Notes: generated by a model not told the origin, from the letters alone. DNA of 64,000 bases from Dyadobacter fermentans DSM 18053 (GCF_000023125.1 NC_013037.1:3472001-3536000); one strand, 5' to 3'. Positions 21,948 to 31,816 are shown, counted from the first letter of the stretch. Translations and numbers: made by a program.

Positions 21948-23765
21948 TTGAAACAACTTTACAGAATTGCTTTCTGGTGTATCTGCGTTTGTCTGCTCCC
22001 GGGCCATATTATTGCCCAGGAGCTGCTGGAAAAGCGCATTAATCTGAAAGTAACCAACCAGCCGCTCGACGAAACCTTACAAAAAATCGGGAACACCGGT
22101 GGTTTCAGCTTTTCGTACAGTCCGGATATGATCGACGTGAAAAGCCGGGTATCGATCCAGGCTGAAAACCGGACTATCCGCGAAATACTGGTGGCGATTT
22201 TCAAAGACAAGGTCACATTCAAGGAGCGGCGCCGGTATATTATCCTGCAAAAGAAACCGGAAACCGAAAAGCCGCAGGAAATCGAAAACTTTGACCTGAA
22301 CGGCTACATTATCGACAACAAAACCGGTAAGAAACTCGCCAACGCCAGTATTTACGAGCCGGTGACGCTGGCTTCCGCGGTGAGTAACCAGTTTGGGTAT
22401 TACAAAATCCGCCTTCCGGCGGCGAAGTCTTCACTGCGGCTGGAAGTCCGGCGGGAAGATTACATCGGCAAATCCATTGCTATTCCCACGCGGAAGGACA
22501 CGTATTTGCAGATTTTGCTCAACCCCGACACATTGAAACCCATTTCGGGCAAAATGGCTACGCACACACCCGTGCAGGTAGACTCGCTGCATACGCGCGT
22601 GATGATCCCGCAATTCGAGGTGGCGAAAGTAGATTTGCCGCGCGACACGATGTTTATCGACAGTTCCGCCAGCGGCAGGGCCATAACCTGGGCCGATTAC
22701 CAGTCGCTGCGCCAGAAATACCGACGCGTACAGAACAAATTCGTGAGCGCATTCGCCTCCGCGAAGCAAGCCGTGCACACCCGAAATATCGAAGACACGC
22801 TCTACGCGCCATTTCAGGCGTCGGTTTTGCCGTTTTTGGGCACCAATCATGGGTTGAGCGGGAACATTGTCAATGAATACTCGGTCAACCTCATCGCCGG
22901 ATATTCGTTGGGTGTTTCCAAATTTGAAGTAGGAAGCCTCATTAACGTCGTGCGCGGCAATGTAACGGGTTTCCAGCTGGCCGGCGTGAGCAACGTGGTG
23001 GGAAACAATGTAACCGGCTTTCAGTATGCCAACGTCCTGAATATGACTTTGGGTAATTTCAAAGGCTTCCAGGGCACACACCTGCTCAACTACATCGGCC
23101 GTAACCTGACGGGCTTCCAGGTGGCGGGTGTGGGCAATGTGGTTGTGGGCGAACTGCATGGCTACCAGTTCTCGGCGGGGTATAACTATGCTCACACGGT
23201 CCGCAGCGGCCACCAGATCGGGACGGTAAACTATGCCGACTCCACCGCGACGATCCCGTTCGGACTTTTCAGCTGGGTGCGCAGCAATGGCTACCGCCGC
23301 TACGAGTTTTCTACCGACGAGTTCAATTATTTCAACACGGCATTCAAAACGGGCGTCAGCCGGTTTTACAATATCTTCAATCTCGGCTTCAACGGCCTTG
23401 CCAAAGACAAACCGATCGTGACCATTGGCTATGGCTTCGGTACGGCCCAGGCATTGGGTAAAGGCTGGACTGCCAATGCGGACTTCACCGGAAGCCTCGT
23501 GATCCTTGAACACAACAGTCCGGGCGACATCGGTCAGGGGCTTGTGAAATTCGCATTAGGTATGGAGAAAAAAATCGGCTCGCGCTTCGCCCTGTTCGCC
23601 GGCCCGTCGCTGACCACATTCTTCGCCAACGACTCCGGCCTGATCAACCCGGAAGGTAAAAAGGGCATCGCGCCCGTGTGGGTAGGAAAAAAGCCCGACG
23701 GTACCACCACCGTCTACGGCTGGATCGGCTTCCAGGCAGGGATACGGTTTTTGAATAGGATTTAG
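21948..23765 (+). CDS. STN-domain protein with carboxypeptidase-regulatory-like domain and LA_2272-type surface repeats
   Basis: The 605-aa exported protein starts with a signal peptide ending IIAQ. Residues about 27-100 form an STN domain (INLKVTNQPLDETLQKIGNTGG). Residues about 115-195 form a CarboxypepD-reg-like domain (LNGYIIDNKTGKKLANASIY). The C-terminal part has repeated strands of the type VxGNVTGFQxAxVxNVV (four copies, about 325-400), as in LA_2272 surface-repeat proteins, then beta-rich sequence. No TonB plug or receptor barrel is present. The start is a TTG; no ATG lies nearby. STN is the domain that contacts FecR-type regulators, so this protein may feed the sigma/anti-sigma pair. 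Confidence 0.75.
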   Translation: MKQLYRIAFWCICVCLLPGHIIAQELLEKRINLKVTNQPLDETLQKIGNTGGFSFSYSPDMIDVKSRVSIQAENRTIREILVAIFKDKVTFKERRRYIILQKKPETEKPQEIENFDLNGYIIDNKTGKKLANASIYEPVTLASAVSNQFGYYKIRLPAAKSSLRLEVRREDYIGKSIAIPTRKDTYLQILLNPDTLKPISGKMATHTPVQVDSLHTRVMIPQFEVAKVDLPRDTMFIDSSASGRAITWADYQSLRQKYRRVQNKFVSAFASAKQAVHTRNIEDTLYAPFQASVLPFLGTNHGLSGNIVNEYSVNLIAGYSLGVSKFEVGSLINVVRGNVTGFQLAGVSNVVGNNVTGFQYANVLNMTLGNFKGFQGTHLLNYIGRNLTGFQVAGVGNVVVGELHGYQFSAGYNYAHTVRSGHQIGTVNYADSTATIPFGLFSWVRSNGYRRYEFSTDEFNYFNTAFKTGVSRFYNIFNLGFNGLAKDKPIVTIGYGFGTAQALGKGWTANADFTGSLVILEHNSPGDIGQGLVKFALGMEKKIGSRFALFAGPSLTTFFANDSGLINPEGKKGIAPVWVGKKPDGTTTVYGWIGFQAGIRFLNRI

Positions 23766-23766
23766 A

Positions 23767-25827
23767 TCAAAACCCAATCCGCTTTCTGCCGTTTTGCACC
23801 GCTGCGCCGTTTACGTAGGCGCGTAGTTCAGCCAGTTCTTTTTCGAAACCGCCTGAGAGGATCGGGAAGCGGCACCAGGAGCGCGGGTCGAGGTTGCGGT
23901 CGTCGAGGTGGAAAGAGGGTGCGTAGCGTTCGCGTTTCCATTGATTGCGGCTCCACAGCTTGAAGAACCGCTCCGTCCAGCCCAGCAATTGTTCGGTACT
24001 ATAAATGTCTTTGTAGCGAACATACAGGTTCCGGTACGATTCGAGCGGGGATTTTTTATCGCGGATCGCCAATCCTTCCAGATCGTTCAGGAACTCGTAA
24101 GGCATTAGATCGGCCTCGTCGGTTTGGGTTTGTGCCAAAGGCCGCAACTCGGCTGTCGGCTGCAAGCTGTTCACCTTTTTCAAACCTTCGATGCGGATAT
24201 GCCGGCCTTTCACTTCGCAGCCCACGGTTTCGAGCCAGCGGAGCCATTGGCGCAGGTAATGCTTGTCGATCCCCGCAAGCGGACTGATGCTCCCCGAAGT
24301 ATCGCCGTCCATCGTAGCGTAGCCCACTGCGGCCTCGGAGCGGTTGGACGTTGCGAGCAGGAGGTGGTTCGACAAATTTGTGAGCAGCCACACGCCCGGG
24401 GCACGGACCCGCGCCTGGATGTTCTGCAATGCGATATCATCCTGCTCCCAGGTCAGTTTGCGGCCGATCTGATCTTCAATGAGCCCTTTGTAAGTTTCAA
24501 CCAACCCATTGATATTTACATTATAAAATGTAGAACCGATCGATTCAGCCAGCGACTGCGCCGATTCGAGCGTATCGGAAGAGCTGTTTTCCGTGCCCTG
24601 GTAAATATTGTGTATCAATACTTTGGCCAAATCTTCTTCCGTTTTGGCATCCTGAATGTCCTTTATGTAAGACAGTTTCTGCTTGAAGCGCTCCATGCCG
24701 ATGCTTTCGTCCGCCAGCCGGATCATCAGCCCGCACAATGCCGTGCAGGCACAGGAATCCGCTCCGCCCGACAGCGAAATGGTGAACCCATTCGAACGGC
24801 TTTTCCGCAGGTAATCAAACAATGCGAGACATTCTGCGCGAGCGAACTCTTCCTCCTTCAATGCACCGCCTTTTTCAAACGGCTCGATATCCGGTACCTG
24901 CGGCAGCACGGGCTCTATTTCCGGGAAGTCGTACCGCGCCGGCACACGCCACGTCCGCTCCTTCGGCGGCACGGTGATCTTGCTTTGTATCTGACTCAAA
25001 CGCGTGTACTCGGTATCGATCACCGCCGTCGTAATCAGGAAATCTTCATAGCTGAACCGCGGACTGGAAGCGAGCAGGTCGCCATTGGACGCGATCATCG
25101 CATCGCCGTCGTAAACAGCCCTTCCAGCCTCATTACCAAGCAGATTGGTATAAATATAGCTGCATGAAAACGACCGGGACGCGTCCACGACCAATTTTTC
25201 GCGCACCATAAACTTATTGAATGCAAAATGGCTGGCGCTTGGATTCAATATAATGTCCACGCCGCGCTCGTAATGCCTGCGCGCGGGGCGATTGGCCACC
25301 CAGCCGTCCTCGCAAATTTCGAATGCGATCTTCACGCCATGCGAGCCCCCGAGTATCGGTCCCGCGGCTACATCAAAAATCACATCGCCGATCGGGTAAA
25401 ACATCTGGTTCACCTCGATGCTCTCCACCACTCCCGGCTGCCAGGGCTTAAACCACCTCGCCTCGTAGTGGATACCATTGTTCGCGAGGTTCTGTTTGCA
25501 GTAAAAACCCGCGATTTGCTTGTTGGAAATCAGGCAGGCGGCATTGTATAAACTTCCGTTATGCCTCAGCGGCAGACCTACCGCTACGATCATTCCGGCG
25601 GTTTCGTCAACGATTTCGAGGAAGCAGCGCTGCGCTTGTTCCACCATGTCGGGAGCGAAAAAGTAATCGTCGCAGCCGTAGCCCGAAATGCACAATTCGG
25701 GCAGGCAGAGCAGGCTAACCTGCTGCTTTCTGGCTTCTCTGATCGCTTCGGTGATATTTCGGGTGTTGGCCTCCCAGGCCATGGGTGTCTGATTTACAAC
25801 TCCGGAAGCTACTTTGATCAATGGCAT
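23767..25827 (-). CDS. nadE: Glutamine-dependent NAD+ synthetase
   Basis: This enzyme makes NAD+ from nicotinic acid adenine dinucleotide, using glutamine nitrogen. The N-terminal nitrilase-like glutaminase domain has LCLPELCISGYGC and AFEICEDGW (Cys near residue 171). The C-terminal synthetase domain has the ATP pyrophosphatase loop SLSGGADSCACTALC near 349 and NRSEAAVGYATMDGDTSG. At 686 aa it is the long, two-domain form. It converges with the STN gene, leaving one base between stops. Confidence 0.95.
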   Translation of the reverse strand: MPLIKVASGVVNQTPMAWEANTRNITEAIREARKQQVSLLCLPELCISGYGCDDYFFAPDMVEQAQRCFLEIVDETAGMIVAVGLPLRHNGSLYNAACLISNKQIAGFYCKQNLANNGIHYEARWFKPWQPGVVESIEVNQMFYPIGDVIFDVAAGPILGGSHGVKIAFEICEDGWVANRPARRHYERGVDIILNPSASHFAFNKFMVREKLVVDASRSFSCSYIYTNLLGNEAGRAVYDGDAMIASNGDLLASSPRFSYEDFLITTAVIDTEYTRLSQIQSKITVPPKERTWRVPARYDFPEIEPVLPQVPDIEPFEKGGALKEEEFARAECLALFDYLRKSRSNGFTISLSGGADSCACTALCGLMIRLADESIGMERFKQKLSYIKDIQDAKTEEDLAKVLIHNIYQGTENSSSDTLESAQSLAESIGSTFYNVNINGLVETYKGLIEDQIGRKLTWEQDDIALQNIQARVRAPGVWLLTNLSNHLLLATSNRSEAAVGYATMDGDTSGSISPLAGIDKHYLRQWLRWLETVGCEVKGRHIRIEGLKKVNSLQPTAELRPLAQTQTDEADLMPYEFLNDLEGLAIRDKKSPLESYRNLYVRYKDIYSTEQLLGWTERFFKLWSRNQWKRERYAPSFHLDDRNLDPRSWCRFPILSGGFEKELAELRAYVNGAAVQNGRKRIGF

Positions 25828-25928
25828 GGATAGTGGTATTATTTTTCGGATTCGGTAATGTGTTGGAATAAATCCAGAGAGGCAACTTAATAAAAAAAAG
25901 CCTTTTTCGAACCGGTAAGGTTTTTTCC

Positions 25929-25936
25929 TATTTTTG
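25929..25936 (+). promoter_or_regulatory. Candidate -7 box of the LolC/E-like permease gene
   Basis: TATTTTTG matches TAnnTTTG. A transcript from here would begin near 25943. That rules out the TTG at 25934 as start and favours the TTG at 25967. Confidence 0.45.
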
Positions 25937-25966
25937 TCAACAACTTATTTAAAGAACAGATTCCTC

Positions 25967-27202
25967 TTGCAGTTCCCCTCATTTATCGCCAAACGCATTC
26001 GTCATAACGAAGCTGGATCTTTCTCCGCTACGGTTTCACGGATCGGCGTGGCCAGTATCGCGATCAGCGTGGCAGTGGGGATCATCGCATTTGCCGTACT
26101 GCTGGGTTTCAAGCAGACCATACAGCAAAAAATATTCCTTTTCGGCGCGCACATCAATGTAAATGCATTTTCGCAGGGAAATACCTACGAGGAAGGTCCA
26201 CTGCCATTGAAGAATCCCGTGTCCGACATCCTGCCCGCTCTCCCGGAGGTGAAGCGCTGGCAGGCAGTTGCCCACAAATCGGGCATTTTGAAAACGCCGG
26301 AGGAGATTAAAGGCGTGATCCTGAAAGGTGTAGGCAAGGATTACGACTGGGATACTTTCAAACAAAACCTCGTGGAAGGCAAGCTCATCACGCGATCCGA
26401 TTCGTCTTCCATTAAATACGGCTATTCATCGCAGATTCTGATCAGTCGCAAAATCGCTTCGCAAATGCGCCTGAAAACCGGCGACGATGTGATCATGTAT
26501 TCGCTCCAAAATCCTCCCAGACCAAGAAAACTGACCATCGCAGGGATTTACGAAACCGAAATGGAGGAGTTTGACAACAACCTCATCCTTGGCGACATCG
26601 GGCTCGTTCAGCGGCTAAATGGCTGGGGCGCCGATTCGGTGGGCACTTACGAAATTTATCTCAAAGACTTCCGAGACCTCGACGCGGTCACCGGTAAGCT
26701 CCGCCGCGAACTGCCGCCGGGGTTGTATTTGCAAAAAGTGACGAGCCTTTTCCCCCAGATTTTCGACTGGCTCATTCTTCTCGACCGCAATACGGCGGTA
26801 TTCCTCACGCTCATTCTTTTCGTGGCTTGCTTCAATATGATCTCAATTCTGCTCGTGATGATCATGGAAAGAACGCCGCTGATCGGCTTGCTAAAAACGC
26901 TGGGAAGTCCTAACCGGCAGATTCGGATGGTTTTCTTCCAGGTCGGTCTGGACCTGGTACGTCGCGGGCTGGTGATCGGCAACGTGGGCGGATTGCTGCT
27001 TTGCTGGCTGCAATATCAGTTCAAGCTCATCCCGCTCGACCCGGTTAACTATTACATGGATACCGTTCCGATCGTGTTCGACTGGGGAATTTTCGCGATG
27101 GTGAACCTCGTCACAGTGGTCATAACGGCACTAATCCTGCTTATCCCAACGCTCATCATCACACGGATACAGCCGATCAAGGCATTGCTATTTAAAAAGT
27201 AG
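25967..27202 (+). CDS. FtsX-family ABC transporter permease (LolC/LolE-like)
   Basis: This 411-aa inner-membrane permease has a helix near residues 27-48 and a large periplasmic domain (about 50-260). Three helices follow (about 275-300, 320-345 and 368-395), the usual MacB/LolC topology. The start QFPSFIAKRIRHNEAGSFSATVSRIGVASIAISVAVG resembles Lol-type permeases (given by ends). It lacks its own ATPase gene beside it, so the ATP-binding subunit must be encoded elsewhere. TTG 25967 is chosen from homology and the promoter position. The likely role is lipoprotein release, though other substrates are possible. Confidence 0.82.
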   Translation: MQFPSFIAKRIRHNEAGSFSATVSRIGVASIAISVAVGIIAFAVLLGFKQTIQQKIFLFGAHINVNAFSQGNTYEEGPLPLKNPVSDILPALPEVKRWQAVAHKSGILKTPEEIKGVILKGVGKDYDWDTFKQNLVEGKLITRSDSSSIKYGYSSQILISRKIASQMRLKTGDDVIMYSLQNPPRPRKLTIAGIYETEMEEFDNNLILGDIGLVQRLNGWGADSVGTYEIYLKDFRDLDAVTGKLRRELPPGLYLQKVTSLFPQIFDWLILLDRNTAVFLTLILFVACFNMISILLVMIMERTPLIGLLKTLGSPNRQIRMVFFQVGLDLVRRGLVIGNVGGLLLCWLQYQFKLIPLDPVNYYMDTVPIVFDWGIFAMVNLVTVVITALILLIPTLIITRIQPIKALLFKK

Positions 27203-27225
27203 TCCTTCCAAAGTATATCAATCAG

Positions 27226-28386
27226 TTACCACACCGCCTTGTTCAACAATCCTGCGGCTTTCAGCAGCGTATCGTCGTTTTTCGCAAAGCAGAACCGCAG
27301 CGTTTTGTAGTCGGTTTCCCGGGCATAGAAGGCAGAAACGGGAATGGTAGCGACGCCTGCTTCTCTCGTCAGCCGTTCGGCAAGGGCTACATCCGCTTCT
27401 TCCGAAAGATTTGCGTAGGAGACATTCTGGAAAAAGCTGCCTTCCGAAGGTTTCATGATAAAACCAATGTCACGAATTGCGTCGTTGAACAAGTCGCGCT
27501 TCCGCTCGTAGAATGCCGACAGCGCCAGGTAATGCTCCGGCTCGGCCAGAAATTCGGCCACGGCAAACTGGAATGGAGTAACCACGCTGAAAACCAGGAA
27601 TTGGTGGATTTTGCGAAATTCGGCCGTGAGCTCGGCAGGCGCAAGGCAGTAGCCGAGTTTCCAGCCGGTTGTATGGAATGTCTTGCCAAACGAACCGCAC
27701 ACAAAACTGCGCTCGGCCAATGCGGGCACAGAAGATACCGAAATGTGCGCTAGTCCATCAAAAACAATGTATTCGTAAACCTCGTCGCTGATCACAACCA
27801 GGTCGTGCGCCTCTGCGAGTGCGGCAAGCGCATGTAAGTCGGCAGCCGTCCAGACCTTGCCGGTGGGGTTATGCGGTGTGTTGACGATAATCGCGCGTGT
27901 TTTCTCCGTAACCCTTGCCGCCACGGCCTCCCAGTCGATGTAATCATATTGCGGGTCGAGCGTGACAAACACCGGAATGCCCCCGCTGAGCTCGATCGCC
28001 GGCACGTAGCTGTCGTAGGCCGGTTCGAAAACGATCACTTCATCGCCCGGATACACCACCGTGCTGATTGCCACGAACAATGCCTCGGTGGCGCCGCTGG
28101 TGACGGTAATTTCTGAAACGGGGTGGTATTCCCTGCCCGAAGCCTCGAACGTCTTCCGCGCGATTGCCTCGCGCAGCGGCAGCGCACCGGGCATTGGCGC
28201 ATACTGGTTTTTGCCCGATCGCACATATTTATCGACCAGCCGCTGCAAGTCGGGAGAACAATCGAATTCCGGAAAACCCTGGGCCAGGTTCAGCGCCTTA
28301 TGCTCTTCGGCCAGGGCCGACATTTTGGTAAAAATGGTAGTCCCGACGTTGGGAAGCTTCGATTGCAACCTCTTTTTCAATAACAT
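27226..28386 (-). CDS. Methionine/kynurenine-type aminotransferase, PLP class I/II
   Basis: This PLP enzyme of the aspartate aminotransferase superfamily has 386 aa. It has NLAQGFPEFDCSPDLQ, the NPHNPTGKVW motif, ISDEVYEYIVFD and the Schiff-base Lys in SFGKTFHTTGWKLGY (near 235). This subgroup includes methionine aminotransferase (YbdL) and kynurenine aminotransferases, which transaminate methionine or aromatic amino acids with 2-oxo acids. The start at 28386 is placed at MLLKKRLQSKLPNVGTTIF; the frame continues upstream without homology. It is probably a single-gene unit. Confidence 0.88.
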   Translation of the reverse strand: MLLKKRLQSKLPNVGTTIFTKMSALAEEHKALNLAQGFPEFDCSPDLQRLVDKYVRSGKNQYAPMPGALPLREAIARKTFEASGREYHPVSEITVTSGATEALFVAISTVVYPGDEVIVFEPAYDSYVPAIELSGGIPVFVTLDPQYDYIDWEAVAARVTEKTRAIIVNTPHNPTGKVWTAADLHALAALAEAHDLVVISDEVYEYIVFDGLAHISVSSVPALAERSFVCGSFGKTFHTTGWKLGYCLAPAELTAEFRKIHQFLVFSVVTPFQFAVAEFLAEPEHYLALSAFYERKRDLFNDAIRDIGFIMKPSEGSFFQNVSYANLSEEADVALAERLTREAGVATIPVSAFYARETDYKTLRFCFAKNDDTLLKAAGLLNKAVW

Positions 28387-28490
28387 ATCCTGAAATCGTA
28401 TCAAACAAAAAACCGTGTCTGCGGCAGAACCAAAGATAATGCATGGCTGCCAAGCGGACACGGTGTTAATGCCAAAGTATGAAAATTCCG

Positions 28491-29099
28491 TTACCGGCCG
28501 TCGTAAATGGCTTTCAGAATCGCTTTCAGGTCGGGCGCATTATCGAAATTTTCATCTACAAACGCATAACCAATCCGACGGTCGCGGCCGAGGACGAACA
28601 GTGAGGGCGTAAAAACCTCGTCTGAAATGCCGGCAATGCGGTCCCAGATTGGCGACGTTTCCGAAAACACGCCGTAGGAGCGCGCAACATTGTAATTTTT
28701 ATCGTGATAAATCGGCACTTCGGCGTCCAGTTTCCTGGCAATGCGCCCGATTTCCTTTTGAGATTCGTTCGTGAGGATCAGCAGCTGCCCGCCCAGCGCC
28801 TCCACCCGCGGCGCGAGTTCTTTCATGGCTTCCAGGTGTTTGGGCGCATAACTTCCCCAGCAGTTGCAGTAAAAGCTGAGAACCAGCGGTTTGAAACGGA
28901 CCAAGTCAAGGACCGACCGCGAATCGCCATCGGACGAGCCGATCGTGAGCGAAGTAACCGGGAGCCCTTCCTCATTCCGGAGGTAAAACAGCGGTGCCGG
29001 TTCGCCAGCTTGGGGCGGTTCGATCTGTTCCTCGGTTAGCCGCTGTTTAAGCTGTAAAGTGGATACGTTGCCGAGTTCGTCTTCAATTTCGTAGTACAT
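28491..29099 (-). CDS. Peroxiredoxin-like (AhpC/TSA) protein
   Basis: The 202-aa thioredoxin-fold protein without signal peptide has GEPAPLFYLRNEEG and PLVLSFYCNCWGSYAPKHLEAMKEL. The CNC pair is where a peroxidatic Cys is expected, although the usual PxxxTxxC spacing is altered to SFYCNCWG. Residues 114-175 carry LLILTNESQKEIGRIARKL and SYGVFSE, as in the AhpC/TSA redoxin group. It probably reduces peroxides or disulfides, but the altered motif leaves the reaction uncertain. Confidence 0.78.
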   Translation of the reverse strand: MYYEIEDELGNVSTLQLKQRLTEEQIEPPQAGEPAPLFYLRNEEGLPVTSLTIGSSDGDSRSVLDLVRFKPLVLSFYCNCWGSYAPKHLEAMKELAPRVEALGGQLLILTNESQKEIGRIARKLDAEVPIYHDKNYNVARSYGVFSETSPIWDRIAGISDEVFTPSLFVLGRDRRIGYAFVDENFDNAPDLKAILKAIYDGR

Positions 29100-29213
29100 A
29101 ATGCCAGGGGTCTTCTGATTTCGAAGTCCAAATTTATCTTTAATCTATTTATCCTACAAATTTAATAGACTTATTTTTGCCAATTTTGGGCACCTTATCA
29201 CCAACAACCTCTG

Positions 29214-29690
29214 CTACCCGGCGTCGAGGTCGCGGAATTCGGCGCTGAAATGTCCCTTTTCGAGTGGATTTTGGGTGAGCGCATCCGCGAGGAATTCGGG
29301 ATAAACGCGGATCGAATGCAAATCGGCGACGTCGTGCCAATGAAACAACAGCTCATCCTGCCCTTCTGCACCCAAAAAGTCGTCCTGGTGGGGCAGGTCG
29401 CGGATCTGCATTTCAAAATAGAAGCCTATTTCATGGTATTTGTCGCCGTTGTACAGGAAGAAATTTTCCGAAACCCACAGCATTTCGCCGGCTTCGGCAG
29501 CGAGGCCGGTTTCTTCCTGCATTTCACGCTGCAAAGTATCTTTCGAGAACTCGAACAGCTCGCAGCGCCCGCCAGGGAGCGTCCAGAAGTTGTCGGAAGG
29601 GGTTTTGTGCAGGAGCACCTTGTCGTTCAGCACCGCCACGCCGGCGACCCTGTAATTGAACAATGCTCCATCAATGCGCAGGCTGATCAT
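29214..29690 (-). CDS. Nudix hydrolase
   Basis: The 158-aa protein has a complete Nudix box: GGRCELFEFSKDTLQREMQE and ETGL (residues about 41-64), matching Gx5Ex7REUxEExGU. It hydrolyses a nucleoside diphosphate linked to another moiety; the substrate cannot be inferred. A helix-rich tail continues to residue 158. The gene lies between the peroxiredoxin and the LacI regulator on the same strand. Confidence 0.9.
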   Translation of the reverse strand: MISLRIDGALFNYRVAGVAVLNDKVLLHKTPSDNFWTLPGGRCELFEFSKDTLQREMQEETGLAAEAGEMLWVSENFFLYNGDKYHEIGFYFEMQIRDLPHQDDFLGAEGQDELLFHWHDVADLHSIRVYPEFLADALTQNPLEKGHFSAEFRDLDAG

Positions 29691-29710
29691 CCGTAATGCG
29701 GTTTTTCCCG

Positions 29711-30745
29711 CTAAACTACGGTTTTTCCCACAGACGACGCCCGGATCGTCAATGCAGTTTTAAGCGAGCGCGTTTCGAAACGGTCGGTTTTCTGCGGGTG
29801 TTCGATCAGGCGGATGAGGAGTTCCACAGCCTGCTGGCCCATTTCCATGGCCGGCTGCATCACGGTCGTAAGCGGCGGGTTCAGCAGCTCAGCAACGCTG
29901 ATGTTCGTAAAACCGACGATTGCGATCTCCTCCGGCACCCGGATACCCTTTCTTTGAAATACCGACATGCAACCGGTCGTAAGCCGGTCGCTGGCCGTGA
30001 ATATCGCGTCCGGCGGCTCGGGCAGGTTGAGCATTTCCTCGATCGCCGCCTCGTTCTCAGCCTCGATTTTGCCTCCGTAAAGGCAGTATTTCACATAAGA
30101 TTCATCGAATGGAATGCCATAATCTTCCAATGCTTTTTTATAACCCGCCAGCCGTTCCGTGGTGATAGACAGGTAGATAGGGCTCGTCAAATGCGCAATG
30201 CGCTTTCGGCCCGAGAGGATCAGGTGCTCGGTAGCCTCGTAACTGCCCGTGAAATTGTCGGCAACGACTTTGTGCGTTTCGATATCGTTCGGTACGCGGT
30301 CGAGGAACACGATCGGCAGTCCTTTCTCCATCAATTCCTGAAAATGCACCAGGTTAGTAGTAAGGCTTGCCAGCGAAACCAACAACCCATCCACGCGCCT
30401 GGAAACCAGATAGTTGGTATTCGCCACTTCGCGTTCGTAGGAATCGTGGCTCTGAAAAATCACGACATGGTAACCCAGGTTGTAAGCAATGGATTCGATG
30501 CCGTTGATGAGTTGTGAGAAAAAATGGTTGGCGATCTCGGGAATGATCACGCCGATCGACTTGCTTTTACTATCCTTCAAACTCAGTGCAATGGGATTCG
30601 GGCGGTAATTCATCCGCTCGGCGTATTCCATTACAAGTTTCTTGGTCTCAGGGTTAATCTCGTAGCTATTTCTCAATGCACGTGAAACCGTCGAAGTCGA
30701 CAGGTTCAGTGCCTTTGCAATATCCTTGATGGTGATGGTTTCCAA
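29711..30745 (-). CDS. LacI-family transcriptional regulator of the uronate locus
   Basis: This DNA-binding regulator has an N-terminal helix-turn-helix (TIKDIAKALNLSTSTVSRAL, then SYEINPETKK) and a periplasmic-binding-like effector domain (SIGVIIPEIANHFFSQLINGIE). The start is uncertain: TTG at 30745 begins just before the HTH (344 aa), and ATG at 30784 would add 13 residues with no homology. It is divergent from the kduD operon across a 264-nt gap, so it most likely controls those genes, with a uronate or its breakdown product as effector. Confidence 0.87.
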   Translation of the reverse strand: METITIKDIAKALNLSTSTVSRALRNSYEINPETKKLVMEYAERMNYRPNPIALSLKDSKSKSIGVIIPEIANHFFSQLINGIESIAYNLGYHVVIFQSHDSYEREVANTNYLVSRRVDGLLVSLASLTTNLVHFQELMEKGLPIVFLDRVPNDIETHKVVADNFTGSYEATEHLILSGRKRIAHLTSPIYLSITTERLAGYKKALEDYGIPFDESYVKYCLYGGKIEAENEAAIEEMLNLPEPPDAIFTASDRLTTGCMSVFQRKGIRVPEEIAIVGFTNISVAELLNPPLTTVMQPAMEMGQQAVELLIRLIEHPQKTDRFETRSLKTALTIRASSVGKTVV

Positions 30746-31009
30746 TGGAAAAATTGGTTTATTCCAACTTATTATTTGTTTCAAAATATCCGGAACGCCT
30801 CTGCTACGCTGCTCCCGACTGCGATTTCATCTCAAAATTTACATCTATCCGGGCCAACTGACAACGTTCCCGATAACGATTGCACAAAAAAAGACAATTC
30901 GTTATTTGATTTTTCTGATTATTCAGTCTAACATCGTTCGGTTGGGGTCTATTAATAAGCGACGCTAAAATTATCCGATACCCCGAAAAAGACAAATCAT
31001 ATCCCATTA

Positions 31010-31780
31010 ATGAATATCGTTAATTTATTCGATCTTACCGGAAAGACCGCATTGGTAACCGGCTGCAATCGCGGCATCGGGAAGGCCATGGCTGAGGCAC
31101 TTGCCGAAGCGGGGGCCGATATCATCGGTGTAGCGTCGTCGGAGTTTAAGGAAGGTAACGAAACAGAACGCGCAATCCTGCAAACGGGAAGGAAATTTTA
31201 TCCCTACCAGGCCGACCTGGGCGACCGGGAGAAGCTCTATCTTTTTATCAACCAGGTCAAAAAAGACCATCCGGTAATTGACATCCTGATTAACAATGCT
31301 GGAATTATCCTTCGGCAACCTGCTGCGGAACACGCGGATGATTATTGGGATAAAGTTTTGAATATCAACCTCGACGCACCTTACATTCTCGCACGCGAGC
31401 TGGGAAGAGAGATGATCGCCCGGGGATCGGGCAAGATCATATTCACGGCATCGCTGCTCACTTTCCAGGGAGGCATTAATGTGCCGGGCTACACGGCGTC
31501 CAAAAGCGCCATTGGAGGTCTGGTAAAAGCATTGGCGAACGAATGGGCCGGCAAAGGCGTGAATGTGAATGCCATAGCGCCGGGCTATATCAATACCGAC
31601 AACACCGAAGCATTGCGCAACGATCCGGTCCGCAGCAAATCCATCCTCGACCGCATTCCGGCCGGGCGCTGGGGATTGCCGGAAGATTTTAAAGGCCCGA
31701 CGCTATTCCTGGCCTCGGGCGCAGCCAGTTATGTACACGGAACCATCCTTACCGTCGACGGCGGCTGGATGGGCCGCTGA
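31010..31780 (+). CDS. kduD: 2-dehydro-3-deoxy-D-gluconate 5-dehydrogenase (KduD), SDR family
   Basis: KduD is a short-chain dehydrogenase that reduces 2,5-diketo-3-deoxygluconate to 2-keto-3-deoxygluconate in pectin breakdown. The 256-aa protein has the cofactor motif TGCNRGIGKAMAEAL (18-32), NNAGIILRQPA, the Ser in FTASLLTFQGG, and the catalytic YTASK. It heads the locus and is followed by kduI after 36 nt. An SDR alone can be ambiguous, but the kduI neighbour makes KduD likely. Confidence 0.9.
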   Translation: MNIVNLFDLTGKTALVTGCNRGIGKAMAEALAEAGADIIGVASSEFKEGNETERAILQTGRKFYPYQADLGDREKLYLFINQVKKDHPVIDILINNAGIILRQPAAEHADDYWDKVLNINLDAPYILARELGREMIARGSGKIIFTASLLTFQGGINVPGYTASKSAIGGLVKALANEWAGKGVNVNAIAPGYINTDNTEALRNDPVRSKSILDRIPAGRWGLPEDFKGPTLFLASGAASYVHGTILTVDGGWMGR

Positions 31781-31816
31781 TCAAACCTCTCAATTCAAAA
31801 ATAGCAGCCGCACCAC

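Noticed and set aside
22431..23513. Long open frame on the minus strand opposite the STN-repeat gene (360 codons)
   Set aside because: It mirrors the codon bias of the real gene, has no family motif or signal peptide, and the plus-strand frame has a clear domain structure.
24124..25167. Long open frame on the plus strand opposite NAD synthetase (347 codons)
   Set aside because: It is a shadow of a certain gene, with a composition rich in Arg, His and Gln and no recognisable motif.
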